DNA of 64,000 bases from Trichoplax adhaerens (Eukaryota; Placozoa; Uniplacotomia; Trichoplacea; Trichoplacidae). The position numbers were made by a program, and so were the translations under genes. Below the pieces are notes generated by a model, which saw only the letters and a list, made by a program, of their open reading frames with translations, did not search any database and was not told where the DNA came from. Location of the stretch: contig NW_002060943.1 of assembly GCF_000150275.1 (NCBI RefSeq), forward strand, positions 1,360,628-1,424,627, given 5' to 3'. Positions within the stretch are counted from its first letter, which is position 1; every line of letters begins with the position of its first letter. Below are positions 14,972 through 25,914 of this stretch, in pieces.

Positions 14972-15796
14972 ATCATGTAATAGTATTTGCTAATATCTTT
15001 AAAGTATTAGATTGGTCATGATGTTGACGATACGTGAAAAACACAAACTCAGCATACGAATTAATCCTTATTGATATATTTGATTTTGTATAGTTAAAAA
15101 CAGTGAGATTATGTGATTACCGACTGCTTAAAGCAGCCTGCGTTTTTTTAAACTAATAAAAAAAGATGCAATTACGCAAATTTCATATTGCATTAGTAAT
15201 GTCGTAAAGGTTGTTTTCATATTTTATTGAAGATGTGCTCAAAGAAGTTATTAATTGCTTACGTTTCAATAAATTTCAATCAATTGATTTGATCGTACCA
15301 ATTAAAACGCAAAAATTTATCCCTTCATAAGATAGATTGTAGTAATTTTAATTAAATTAGATATCAAAACTCCATATGCATAATTAATCATCTGCTTTGG
15401 ACAAACGTTAAAGTTAATTTACATACATTTTAAAAAATAACTTTACAACACTCTATCATCATATTAACCCACGAAAAGTACAAAAGGAATGTATCCTTTA
15501 GAAATTAGTCTAATGAACAACTATTATATTGCTACTAACGGAGTTCTGATTTATTATATATAAATATATATTTATTGATTGTATAACGTTGAACTTCTTC
15601 GTTGTTTCATAAAATTAAACTACAGCAATTTAACGCAGTACAATTGAAATGAACATCAATAGCGAAGATATGATCATTACAACGATTTAAGTTATCAACT
15701 ATGATAATAACTAAAGACAGTAGATCTTTGATAAAATATCAAAAACAGAAATGATATTTGACTATATACAAAAACAAGATCATGAAATGCTTAAAT
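14972..15796. other. Convergent intergenic spacer
   Basis: This spacer lies between the 3' ends of the ankyrin gene (+) and IGHMBP2 (-). It holds several A-rich tracts and AATAAA-like words that could serve as polyadenylation signals for both genes. I see no coding exon or RNA gene. Confidence 0.6.
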
Positions 15797-18700
15797 CTAT
15801 TTTCGCTTATTCTTTCCCTGCCGTGATGACGACATGTCCTGCAATTTTGAATTCAATTTCTTTTGTAACAGTTCTTGTTTCAACGCATTCTTAGAGCTAC
15901 TACTACTTTTTGACGTAGACTTAAAATCTTTACGAGCTGCAAGGCGAGCTTCTTGGCCGCATCCATGCAACTCCGGCAATTGATGAGAGAAACAAAATCG
16001 ACGACGACAATGTTGACAAAATAAACCAAGAGTAGCTACAGGCTTTTTACACCCGATCATAGCACAGTGGTTATCTGCAGCAACAGCAGCTTCGATTAAG
16101 GCATCAAAATCATCACCACTATTCATATTTTTAATCACTGGCTTTAACTTTACTTTTTTACCACCCTTCTTTTTATCAATTGTCTGCTTATCATTACTGT
16201 TAGCCTTTTTACTATTTACATGGCAGCGCAATAAATGAAGGTCTTTATTAGCCAAAGGAATAATTTTAGAGCAGGAATTGCATTTAAAGGAATTAACATC
16301 TTCCGAATAACCTACTAATAATACGTAAAGATAAGGGTTATCGAACATTAATTTGGATATAAAAACGATGAGTAAAAACGATCATATTCATAGTTACAAA
16401 AATGTTCCAGGGTACCTTCTGTTTTAGTTATTTCTAAATCCTTTGACTGGATTGATTTGCCGGCAATATCCACGTGTTCTTGAATACGCTGTAGTAATTC
16501 CTTTTCAACATCAGATTGATCATCTTTGATAGGTTTCTTTATTATGATTCTTCTTTCCTTCCCTTCCCCAATACTACGATGTTCAAGATGCAACGCTTCT
16601 GCAAATTCATGTACTTTACGACGTTCATACGATGATAAAGTATATGGAAAACTAAGTTCTTGATCCGCTCCTTCTTCCATAAATAAATCTATTCGCTTCT
16701 TTATTTTATCTACAGAGGAGCTTTTTACTGTTGGTGGAGATGAAGCCGTATCCGATGAACTGTCATGTGGTGTTGCTTTAGTAATAGCTTCCTTACTTGT
16801 CTTGGGCGTCGATTTATTTTCTTCTATGATCAAGTTCTAAACACAAACAAGGTAAAGGTATAAGAGGTTTCACTGCAAAAGCGAAGTTACTTATTAATAA
16901 TTAAGACGGATTCCGGCGTTTAATACCGAATTAAATAAATTTGAGCTCCTATCTTTTAAACCGGATAATTTGGCATCTTGGCAGATATCACCTTCAATAT
17001 ATTGCAATGCTGATCGAACTTCACCAAAGTCATTAAAATATTGTATCAATGTTTCCATATGCTTATCTTTGCTAACTGTTTCAGAATCTCCAATGACAGC
17101 TAAGTGACATCTAGCACGAGTAACTGCAACATTAATTCTTCGATATTCCGATAGGAAACCAACATCGCCTAAGAATTACGATCAGTTTACATACAGACTT
17201 TACATATGATAGCTTAAGAAAGTATTCACCATAGTATAACATTGTATAAATATCTGAATAAATAAATAAATACCTTTCTCGTTTGATCTAACAAGCGAGA
17301 TAATAATCGCTTCCTTTTCACGACCTTGAAAACCATCCACTGATTTTATTTCAATATTTAATGATACCTTTGCTAGTTTTAGACGTAGTAATTCTACTTG
17401 CATATTATACGGTGTAATTATTCCGATGTCGGATGATTTTACTCCGGCGTTGATTAATTTTTCGACATGGATAACTACTAGGTTGACTTCATATTCATTA
17501 CCACGAGACGGTTGATCAGGCTCAGTATTTTCCATTTCGTGATAATCACAGCCAGCAGTATCAATCAATACGATTGGAATGCGGGTATTTTCATCGTCGC
17601 TAACATTAGGTAAGTCTCTATAGTTTTTAAAAATACAACATGAACACAATTATAGGTATATAAAAGTTATCAGACAGATAGTCTATAAGTAAAGAATTTA
17701 CAAACCTCAACAACTGATTAGCAACATTGGAAGCAGCAACTAATTTGTTCTGGTAGAATTCATTGGACGACCACTGCATTATCTTAGAGTTCATACGATA
17801 CTGCGTTTTCAACATTTTGACACACTTTTCATCAAATCTGTTGACAAGTCTTTCCATTAATGTAACAGCTAAGCCTTTATCGGCAGCTTTATCAGATAAT
17901 ATGGTTGGTGGCAATTGCAAATGATCACCAGCTAAAATACATTTAGAAGAGCGTAGAAGAGCAATCCAACAGCTTGCTTCAATTGCTTGAGCAGCTTCAT
18001 CAATAATAACAACATCAACGTGATTATCGCTCAAGTACTGTAATGGCCCCTCATCCGATGCTCCAGTTAAGGTTGCTAGTATAACGTCAGAATTTGTAAG
18101 AGTCTCGGTCGTTGCTTTCTGTTCACGCTTTTTGAGTTCTTTCCTAAGTAATTTAATTTCATGGCGTATTTGCCTTCTGTCACTCTTAGCTTTATGAAAT
18201 GATGATATCGCTTTGTCTATGTCATTTCGAACATCTTTGATAATATCAGCACTATCCGCTGACGAAAGAACAGCATCTAGAGAGTGAGACTAAAAATGTA
18301 TAGTAATATGATTATTATTAGAATTGGTGTTATACGTACCGGATATTTGCTTATTACAATATCAATTAGCAATACAGTGGAATTAAACATAAGCAAGCAA
18401 TTGCCAGCAATTTAGTTCAAAACATCTGTCGATGATCAATGATACCTGTAGATGGTTTAACAATCTTGCAGGATGACCAAGGCGTATAAATTTGACTTTA
18501 TTATCTTTGCGTAGACCTTTGTTCAATATCGATAATTTCTCAACCATGTTATCAACGGCAATATTAGAAGGGGCACATGCTAAAACTTTGAGTTTCCACT
18601 TGAGAACCAACTGCAAGATAACCTCCAAGACCACTGTTGTTTTGCCAGTACCAGGTGGGCCGTGGATGATTGCAAGATGAGATTGAGATACAGCAAATTG

Positions 18701-20138
18701 AACAGCCTGTTTTTGATTTTCATTGAGTGATTTGTTAAACCAATAACTACTATCATCATCGCAAATCCTAGCTTCACTATTATCATTGTTATTGAGGGAT
18801 TTGTCAATGGATGTGTTATCAGAATAATGTTGTGGCTGAGATAATTTTTTCGTCCTGCCATCTACAGGGGCGTTTCCATAAATAATATCAATTAAAGGAG
18901 ATGCGATGCCATCACGATAATTGTCCAATTCTTTGATAGCTCTAATATATTAAAAAGACAAATAAAGTCTACTCAATGCTCATCGTAATGATTTCCGCTC
19001 ATTACAGTACAGCAGATTCATGCATGAAAATATGATAATAGGATACAGTAAACAATTGTGTAGCATCGAAGAGTCGGCTTTACCCATTAGAGTATATGTA
19101 GATTGTGATTTACACTATAAAACAACACACTTGTCCTTTTTGTACTGTGAGTTAGATTGAGAATTTTATGGAGCTAATTATGCCCATTCATTACACTCGT
19201 ATTAAATGTACTTATTGGAGGAATAACATAGACATGAAAATATTATATTAAGCAATTTACCTTTACAAGAAACAATTTAGATATAAAATCTATCAAGAGT
19301 AAAATGATGATTTTAGCGATATTTTTATTACCTCTTTTGCCTGTTGTAGGTGACATCATTGCATAGTTTTATGATATCGTAGGTAGTTTGATAATCCACC
19401 TCTAATTGTTCTGCACTCTCATCCAATGCGATGCCAACTTGGGTATCGCTCACTTGATTAATAACACCTTGTCCTATATGCTGATTTCGATCGTTTGATA
19501 AGTTGATTCTGACAATGTCCCCTAAATTAAAAGATTTATTATTTTTCAGTATTTTTAGGACATGACTATCATGTAGAGTCCAACTAGAATCATGTTTGTC
19601 GAGTTAGATTGTATGTTTGTACAATTGTCTATTCATTGCTGTTGAGATAAATGTAGATAGTTGTCGGCTTCAGAATTAATTCATGTAATAACATGACATC
19701 AACTAGACAAGAAAGTTCTCATCATTTCATTTTTGAGACACTTGAGTCACAACTACGCGAAATAAGCTTTACCCTATCAAAAATCTTCCATTTCGATACA
19801 ACAGATCCATCTACTGTATACGTATTCAAATTGCCTTTACAATTTTAATCACAGAATTGAGTTGATCAATCCACTTTACCTGCAGTGAATTCATGAGCTG
19901 GCAATAACTGCCGATTGTACTTATTAAACGTCAATAGTGTCCGTCCATATAATCCTGATCGACAATTGGTCAAATATAATTTGGATAAACATAGACCTAA
20001 TTTTTCTAATGTTTTGCAATTTTTCAGCTCTCTTAATGCACGAGACTGGTGGAGTTCTTCTTGCCTCTCTAAAGCTAATAAGTCTAGCGTTTTACTAGTG
20101 AATGAATGAATATCTTCAACAGCCTGACTACATGCCAT
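15797..20138 (-). CDS. IGHMBP2: IGHMBP2 (SMUBP2), UPF1-like SF1 helicase
   Basis: Exons, 5' to 3': 20138-19880, 19521-19332, 18941-18446, 18289-17706, 17617-17274, 17168-16927, 16836 to about 16398, and 16314-15797; about 1023 residues, close to the vertebrate length. It is an ATP-dependent 5'-3' RNA/DNA helicase of the UPF1-like group, linked to ribosomes and tRNA; human loss causes SMARD1. Visible motifs are Walker [10 protein letters not shown] (near residue 244), Walker B DEAA (near 412), motif [25 protein letters not shown] and motif [13 protein letters not shown]. After the core come an R3H domain (about 725-800; [21 protein letters not shown]) and a C-terminal AN1 zinc finger (about 935-975, ending [12 protein letters not shown]). 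The N-terminus ([26 protein letters not shown]) matches the family, supporting the start. A CxxC-HxxxC element near residue 863 looks additional. The donor of exon 7 is uncertain (16398 or 16416; both stay in frame). Confidence 0.95.
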
Positions 20139-20299
20139 ATTAACTCTGCAAGAACTACTTCCAACACGATAGAAATGGCAGATTTATATTCTCTACATCC
20201 TCCAACCACAACAGAATGTCTAAGGGTCTCTAATCCAGCTGATTCGATGATCTTCAATGAATGATTGCCTAGCAATGTAGTGCCTGGTTTCTATTTCCC

Positions 20300-20430
20300 A
20301 GGTCGGAACGTACTGTACAGGAATTACTATGCTCTACTGAGTACTGTTCAGCATAGTATAGTAGCATACTGAGCGGACAACTTGAAGAAGACCTGGACGG
20401 ATCATTCTTGGACGGACGGACCATTTGGCC
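20300..20430. repeat. Small GTAC-palindrome and GACGGAC patch upstream of IGHMBP2
   Basis: The stretch contains CGTACTGTACAGG, GAGTACTGTTCAGCATA and TAGCATACTGAG, followed by GACCTGGACGG and GGACGGACGGACC. The same two ingredients (GTAC palindromes and a GGACGGACC-type word) form the larger field at 50.26-51.37 kb. Confidence 0.6.
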
Positions 20431-20873
20431 TTGCAAATCTTGCGCCAAACACTGCGTTGTGACAATGCTTTAGTATGAAGATGGTCGATGTTAAATGGAC
20501 TGCTTTTTTTCTAAATGAAGTAATATTACGTTGAATCTTATTATCTGTCAGTAAGTTCTACTTGGAAATAGCTATATAAGATCGTCAATGTTATTAAAAT
20601 TAGTACTAGGGATTTAGAAAACAGACACGGATGATCCGTACTAGGTAGCCATTTTTCAATCTTGACAACCTCATCGATTTAGGAAAGTCTGTCTGTCCGA
20701 GTGATCACTTCACGTCTGAGGGTAGTGTTGCGTACAGCAAGAAAATATAGAGGATTTCTATTGCTTTCGCGTTCGATTTTAATAACTGTATTGATTTCCA
20801 GTTGAATCCAAGCAATGGCGTCATCGCCTTGTAATGCCAATGGAAGCACTTAAGTAGAAAGCAGGTAGAAAGT

Positions 20874-21210
20874 AAGGGTGATCGTATGGCAATCAAGGTC
20901 TATTTAAGCACCTTAGCTATCCTACAATATTGTAAATTGATCGTCATCGATCATGGACTACCTATGTCTAGTATCCAGTCTAGGCAAAGTTGGCCATAAT
21001 TGCATTGCCAGTCCGCATCAGAATTAAAGTGTAAAAAGTGCAAGGGTGATAGTATGGCAATCGAGTTCTATTTGAGCACCTTGGGTATCATACAGTATTT
21101 ATCGATTCATTGCCATCGATCATGGACTACCATGCAGTATCCCAGTCGAAGTTGGCAATAGTTGCACCGCAAGTCCATATCAGAATTAAAGTGTCATTGC
21201 ATGGCAGAGA
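20874..21210. repeat. Tandem duplication, about 168 bp unit
   Basis: Two copies start at AAGGGTGAT (20874 and 21042). Each continues with GTATGGCAATC, CTATTT-AGCACCTT, CATCGATCATGGACTACC, AGTATC-CAGTC and CAGAATTAAAGTGT. Conservation is higher than in the other duplications of the window, so this one may be more recent. Confidence 0.85.
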
Positions 21211-22067
21211 TTAAGGGTATTGTAGAGCTAACATGAAACTATCGCGCCTTCTTTCCCTCTCTTTCTGTTCATGAACAGCAAGCAGACAGGAAAATACTGA
21301 CGCATAGCAAATGCAATAGATGACAGAAGATTTTGCACATTGGATACTACTCTGTATAGGTAGAGGGAAAAAAGAATGTCACCCATTAGGATGATTGCGC
21401 ACTAAGAGATACCATACCTTCATATCGAGGATTTGTGGATGCTAAAATAAGTCAATAACGTATTTATTCTATCGATTTTCTCCAGCATTGCGCGGTTTAT
21501 ACCTATCTAGGAAGCATACAGTATATATATACATACAGTAGTAAGAAATAATCTAGCTGGGAAATTCTTTTTAATGTATTGCTTTATGTAGAATACATAT
21601 ATACAGTATATACCTATCGATTTGAACGGGAATTTACCTACAGTAGTTAGTAATCATAATTTTCTATGCTAATTTACAGTAAAGACTTTCTCGAGTGTCT
21701 CTAATTTGCAGTATAGTAGCTGGTTTGGCCACAAGAGTACATGATTTATTCATTTTTATTTTGTAGGCTACGACTATTCAATGACGAGCAAAACTTATGT
21801 CATGTAAAGAGTAGTGTTTACACTAGGCGAAGGATCAATTTACCTGACATGACTTTTTGTCGAGCCTGGCATACAGCAAGACGGACGGAATATACGATAC
21901 AGCGAGAGTGTACTGTATCATGCATTCAATACTGTCACTAACATTGTATGAAAGGAACAACCAGTCCGGTCGAGTTAATTTGCAACTGCTTTTACTACAG
22001 CATAACAGCCCCCTCCGAAAATCCTCGCTCCTAATTGCTATGGTCACCATCAAGGCAAATTCATAAA

Positions 22068-25000
22068 ATGAATGAGCTACCCGCTACCGCTGATTACTGC
22101 GAAATATGTAGAATTAATCATTGCTGTGGTAAGAAACATAAATACTCCAATAAGCATAAGAAAAAACTAGACATCCTATTGGAGAAATTTCAGCAACATG
22201 TAAGTTACAAATTGTAGCCTTCATTTATATGCGTATTGAAGCACCAGCTACTGCAGTATCCATTATAATGTATATATACATGCTTGCAATTTGCATTAGA
22301 AAATGGCAACTTGATAAAAGTTTATAGGTGTGATGATTGATTCCTTCGTTCCTGTCCATGACCTGATCTGTATAACAGTGGACATATAGATTTCTAGGAC
22401 TGTCTACTGTTAAATGAAATAGCATGACAAGTTGGAAAGATTGGACAGTTATTAATATTTCATGACAGCTCTGGCTTTCACTATATCAATCTAGATTACT
22501 AATCTTCAATGATTGTATGACTTGTAGATTGCAAGCATTCGAGAATTTCTGGTAAAGCCGGTAGTAGAAGATGGCGATTACCAGACCAATTTAACCTTTT
22601 GGTGCCATATTTGTAGATCGAGTGTAACTAAAAATATCACCAATGATCAAGTAACTGTTATAAATGGTGGTAGTTTGGAACATTTGGCAAGGTTAGTAAT
22701 CATGAAAGCATTCAGTCTTGTACTATAGAAATTGAACGTTGCTAACAGTATTTATCTTACCTGAAATGATACGTTATCTTACAGTTCAGAACATTACAAG
22801 AATATGCATAAGTTTTGGATTCGGCATGGCATCGACAATAATAAGAAAAAGGAGTTTTACATCTTAAAAGATGATTTCTCCAAGTAAGAACAAAGTAGCT
22901 GAGATGTTATATCAATACGAGATATCCTACTCAAATTCCGTTATCACTTGATTTAATAGTATTCAAATACTATCGTAAATGAATAACCCAAGTTTACAGT
23001 AGAATTAAAAAATAGCCATCATGTTCGTTATCTTATTAGCGGTCCAGCCTGTGTCATAACCTGTAATATTGCTATAGTCTAATACAGTGTAAATTCATAA
23101 TAGCAGTATAAAATAATATCAGATTATACGTAGAAATCCAACTAGTCTTATCTCGATCCTCTGTAATTGTAGTACTAATTTTTAATAATGAAAACTGTAA
23201 CAGATTTTAATTCGTACAGTGTGTATGCAAGAAAGATTTTAAAAATATCAAGATCTCGTAGATGTCTTTGATATCTTAAATGAATCATGAGTAGCTCATC
23301 GTCAGGCATTGTTACTATAGCTTTAATCGTCTGACCTTAATTTCATTAGTGGACTGTTTATGTCATTAATCAACTTATTAAATTTAAGGTATAAAGTCAC
23401 ACTAGATCAGGTATTGGGGCAAATGTTCGATAAACGAGAAGAAGATACCCTCAAGGTAGACCATATGATTAATGCATAAGAAGAACGAATGCCTGTACCA
23501 TTAGTAGATAGTTTACTAGAATAGAGTAATAGGACGTTTCTTTATTTTGCAATTGTAGCTGGCTCAGGAAATCAAGCAACAGGAGCAAAACAGGACTAGT
23601 ATAAGCAAGGTGCGATATGAAATCAAAAAGACGAAATCCTAAAGTCGCTTATACTGCTAGTATCCTAAAATCAAACCGCCTTACATTACAGACGGTCACT
23701 ATTATTAGCCCCTTAATGATGTACTTTATCAATTTATCTTCAAAAACTATTCCTGAATTTGATTTAGCTTCATCAAGATGTACAACATCACGCTGTTACG
23801 TATACTACGGTCACTAGCTCTCTTGGTATTTTACAAAATCCGACCGGATGGTTAGACTGCTATTATTGAGATAATAGCACCTGTATTCTATTATTCGTAT
23901 TATAGCAACAATTCTGTGTTAAACACACCTTATTAATTAACTGAATAATATTTTATGTAGGCATGATGGCACTCGAGTTTGGGGTGGTGGCATTGTAAAA
24001 TACAGGTTATTTAAGCGTATTCTACTTACCAATAATCCATAATACGTATTCAATGAAAGCCTTCAGTGCATGAGCCTCAGTGGTAAAGGAATGATTTTTA
24101 AATTATTACATTATATCTTTCAGCCGGCAATCTGATCAGTGGTTTCCTTGGCCAATTGATCTTGACGAAGAATCATGTTAGTTAAATGTTGTAATTTTCT
24201 TTATGTTAATTCTAACCATAATTCTGCTAACATTTCTTACATTGAACAAACTATACTGTACAATGGTCTTGCAAAGCAACAATAAAGTTAAATATATCTT
24301 GTAAATTTTAAATAGGTAAAGTTCCCGTTCCGATTGTAAGTGCCAGAAAGTATATACTTTGCTGCTATTGAGCTTCCGTCTTCATATCATTTTGTAAGCT
24401 TTTAATTCTGTAAATTTTTACAAAATTCAAACTTGGCCATACAAATAGGACGATGAAAATGAAGGCAATATTCTATCTGGTAAGCAATGGTAAAGTTTAC
24501 AATTAAATGCGATATTAGAATCATTGTGAGCTTCTAAATGTCTTCGTTGATCTGTATGGTTGTATTTTATAGGAGCTACACCCCCTTGGTTGCTACCGGA
24601 TGAGGTGTGACAAGACAAAAATTTATTTAATCATGTCAATAACTTAAGATTTCAAAACAGAGCGATCTTAAGTGATCTTAATGTCAATTTTCTTTTGTGA
24701 GAAGGATCAAAAACAAGAAATTGGCCCTTCTCAAGAAGCCTTCCAACAGCAAGGTATGGTGTGTTTCTTGCCGAAGTACCTTACCTAGACTATGATTGCA
24801 ACAGTAACTGAAAGCAATTTCTGCTATATATCATTGTAACAGTAGCAAACGAGGAGGCTAAAAGAAAAAACCCTAAAAGAATAGGAGCTAACTATGATAG
24901 AACAACGACCATTAATGAAAACTGGTAAGTTTTATTTTGTTGCTGTGAGAAACTTGCATAGAAATAAGACTAGATTTTCACTTTGTAATTATTCGGTGTA

Positions 25001-25082
25001 TAGGCTTCCACTGTTTGGACAGGTATGGAATTCTGGCCCTCGTTCTCATTCGCGACATGACTTTAAGCATCGCAGAAGGTGA
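22068..25082 (+). CDS. CENATAC: CENATAC (CCDC84), minor-spliceosome factor
   Basis: Exons: 22068-22199, 22528-22691, 22785-22883, 23389-23455, 23559-23609, [tentative 23692-23720], 23961-24005, 24124-24176, 24316-24335, 24449-24479, 24573-24604, 24702-24753, 24843-24924 and 25004-25082; about 311 residues, near the human 332. The family works with TXNL4B in splicing of AT-AC (U12-type) introns. The N-terminus has the family zinc finger (YCEICRINHCCGKKHKYSNK) and a second Cys pair (FWCHICRSS). Later landmarks in family order are HYKNMHKFWIRHG, VWGGGIVKYR, GNILSGATPPWLLPDE, QEIGPSQEAFQQQ, RIGANYDRT and the C-terminal WLPLFGQVWNSG...SRHDFK. These exons join in frame, except that one exon with length 2 modulo 3 is needed between 23609 and 23961. 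The 29 nt candidate restores phase but is weakly supported. ATG at 22068 directly precedes the zinc finger. Confidence 0.92.
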
Positions 25083-25914
25083 AACTCGTTAAGTTTTATT
25101 AATCAAACTTTACAGCACGATTAAAATGTTTGCTGAAGCAACTTGCTGTGGTTTAATTGTTCAATTCTATTGGTGTCTTGGGATTAGAAACTAATAATTC
25201 CATAATTTATTTATATTAATAACTTAATTAAATATTTGTACATAATGTGATATATTGTTTTATTTGTCGTAATAAAAAGGTTGTAGGTATTTATTACCGT
25301 ATTGTTACAAAAGTAGACTAATTAGATCAAACTAATAGTAGTTCAATATAAATTAGGGAATATGTTAAATTGCGATTAAAACTTCATTTACACGATAAAA
25401 AAAAGTAACTACAAGTGTATAAGCAATACCGTAAGGCATTTCTTGTCTTAGCTGACGTTTTTAATACATCAGTTCATCGAAAAAAATTATAAAAAATTTA
25501 ATGTCCATACCTAGATATATTCGTATATATATTTATATATATACATTAAACAGAACAAACACAAAATTAGTGCTAATGAGCATTTGTATATAAATAACTT
25601 CTTGGCTATCAAAAAATAGCCTATATACATCTTTCAAAAGTAAATATAAAAGTTTAAATTTTTTGAAATTGAATTAAATTTTTTGGAAGAATAATTAGTA
25701 ATTATATTTGTATCACTTCAACACATAATCTGCACTAAGTTCTATATTTGTATGATTATTTGCTGCCAAGGGAAGATATCGATTCGAAAAAGAACTTCAA
25801 TAATATATCAGCCTAAGAAATGCGATATACGTAAAAATAGTTACTGTTATTGAGTAGTTAATAGGCCAGAGACAGATAATACTGCTCTACGCAGATTGAA
25901 TTTGCTATTAAATC
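25083..25914. other. Convergent intergenic spacer
   Basis: AT-rich DNA between the 3' ends of CENATAC (+) and the DNAAF8-like gene (-). It holds A/T runs and AT-dinucleotide-rich patches near 25510-25550. I see no exon, RNA gene or clear repeat. Confidence 0.6.

Larger units (their letters stand above)
20139..22067. other. Divergent promoter region between IGHMBP2 and CENATAC
   Basis: The two genes point away from each other across this 1.9 kb. It contains a short GTACTGTAC-rich patch with GACGGAC words (20300-20430), a tandem duplication (20874-21210), and many dispersed TACAGTA/TACTGTA words around 21500-21700. No coding exon was recognised. Confidence 0.6.

Noticed and set aside
18492..18680. 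Plus-strand open frame over the helicase Walker A exon
   Set aside because: It is a shadow of the IGHMBP2 exon on the minus strand, which carries intact helicase motifs.
23617..23817. Plus-strand open frame in the CENATAC frame gap, considered as the missing exon
   Set aside because: Its full length gives no donor in the required phase. Only a 29 nt part (23692-23720) fits, and it is listed as tentative.
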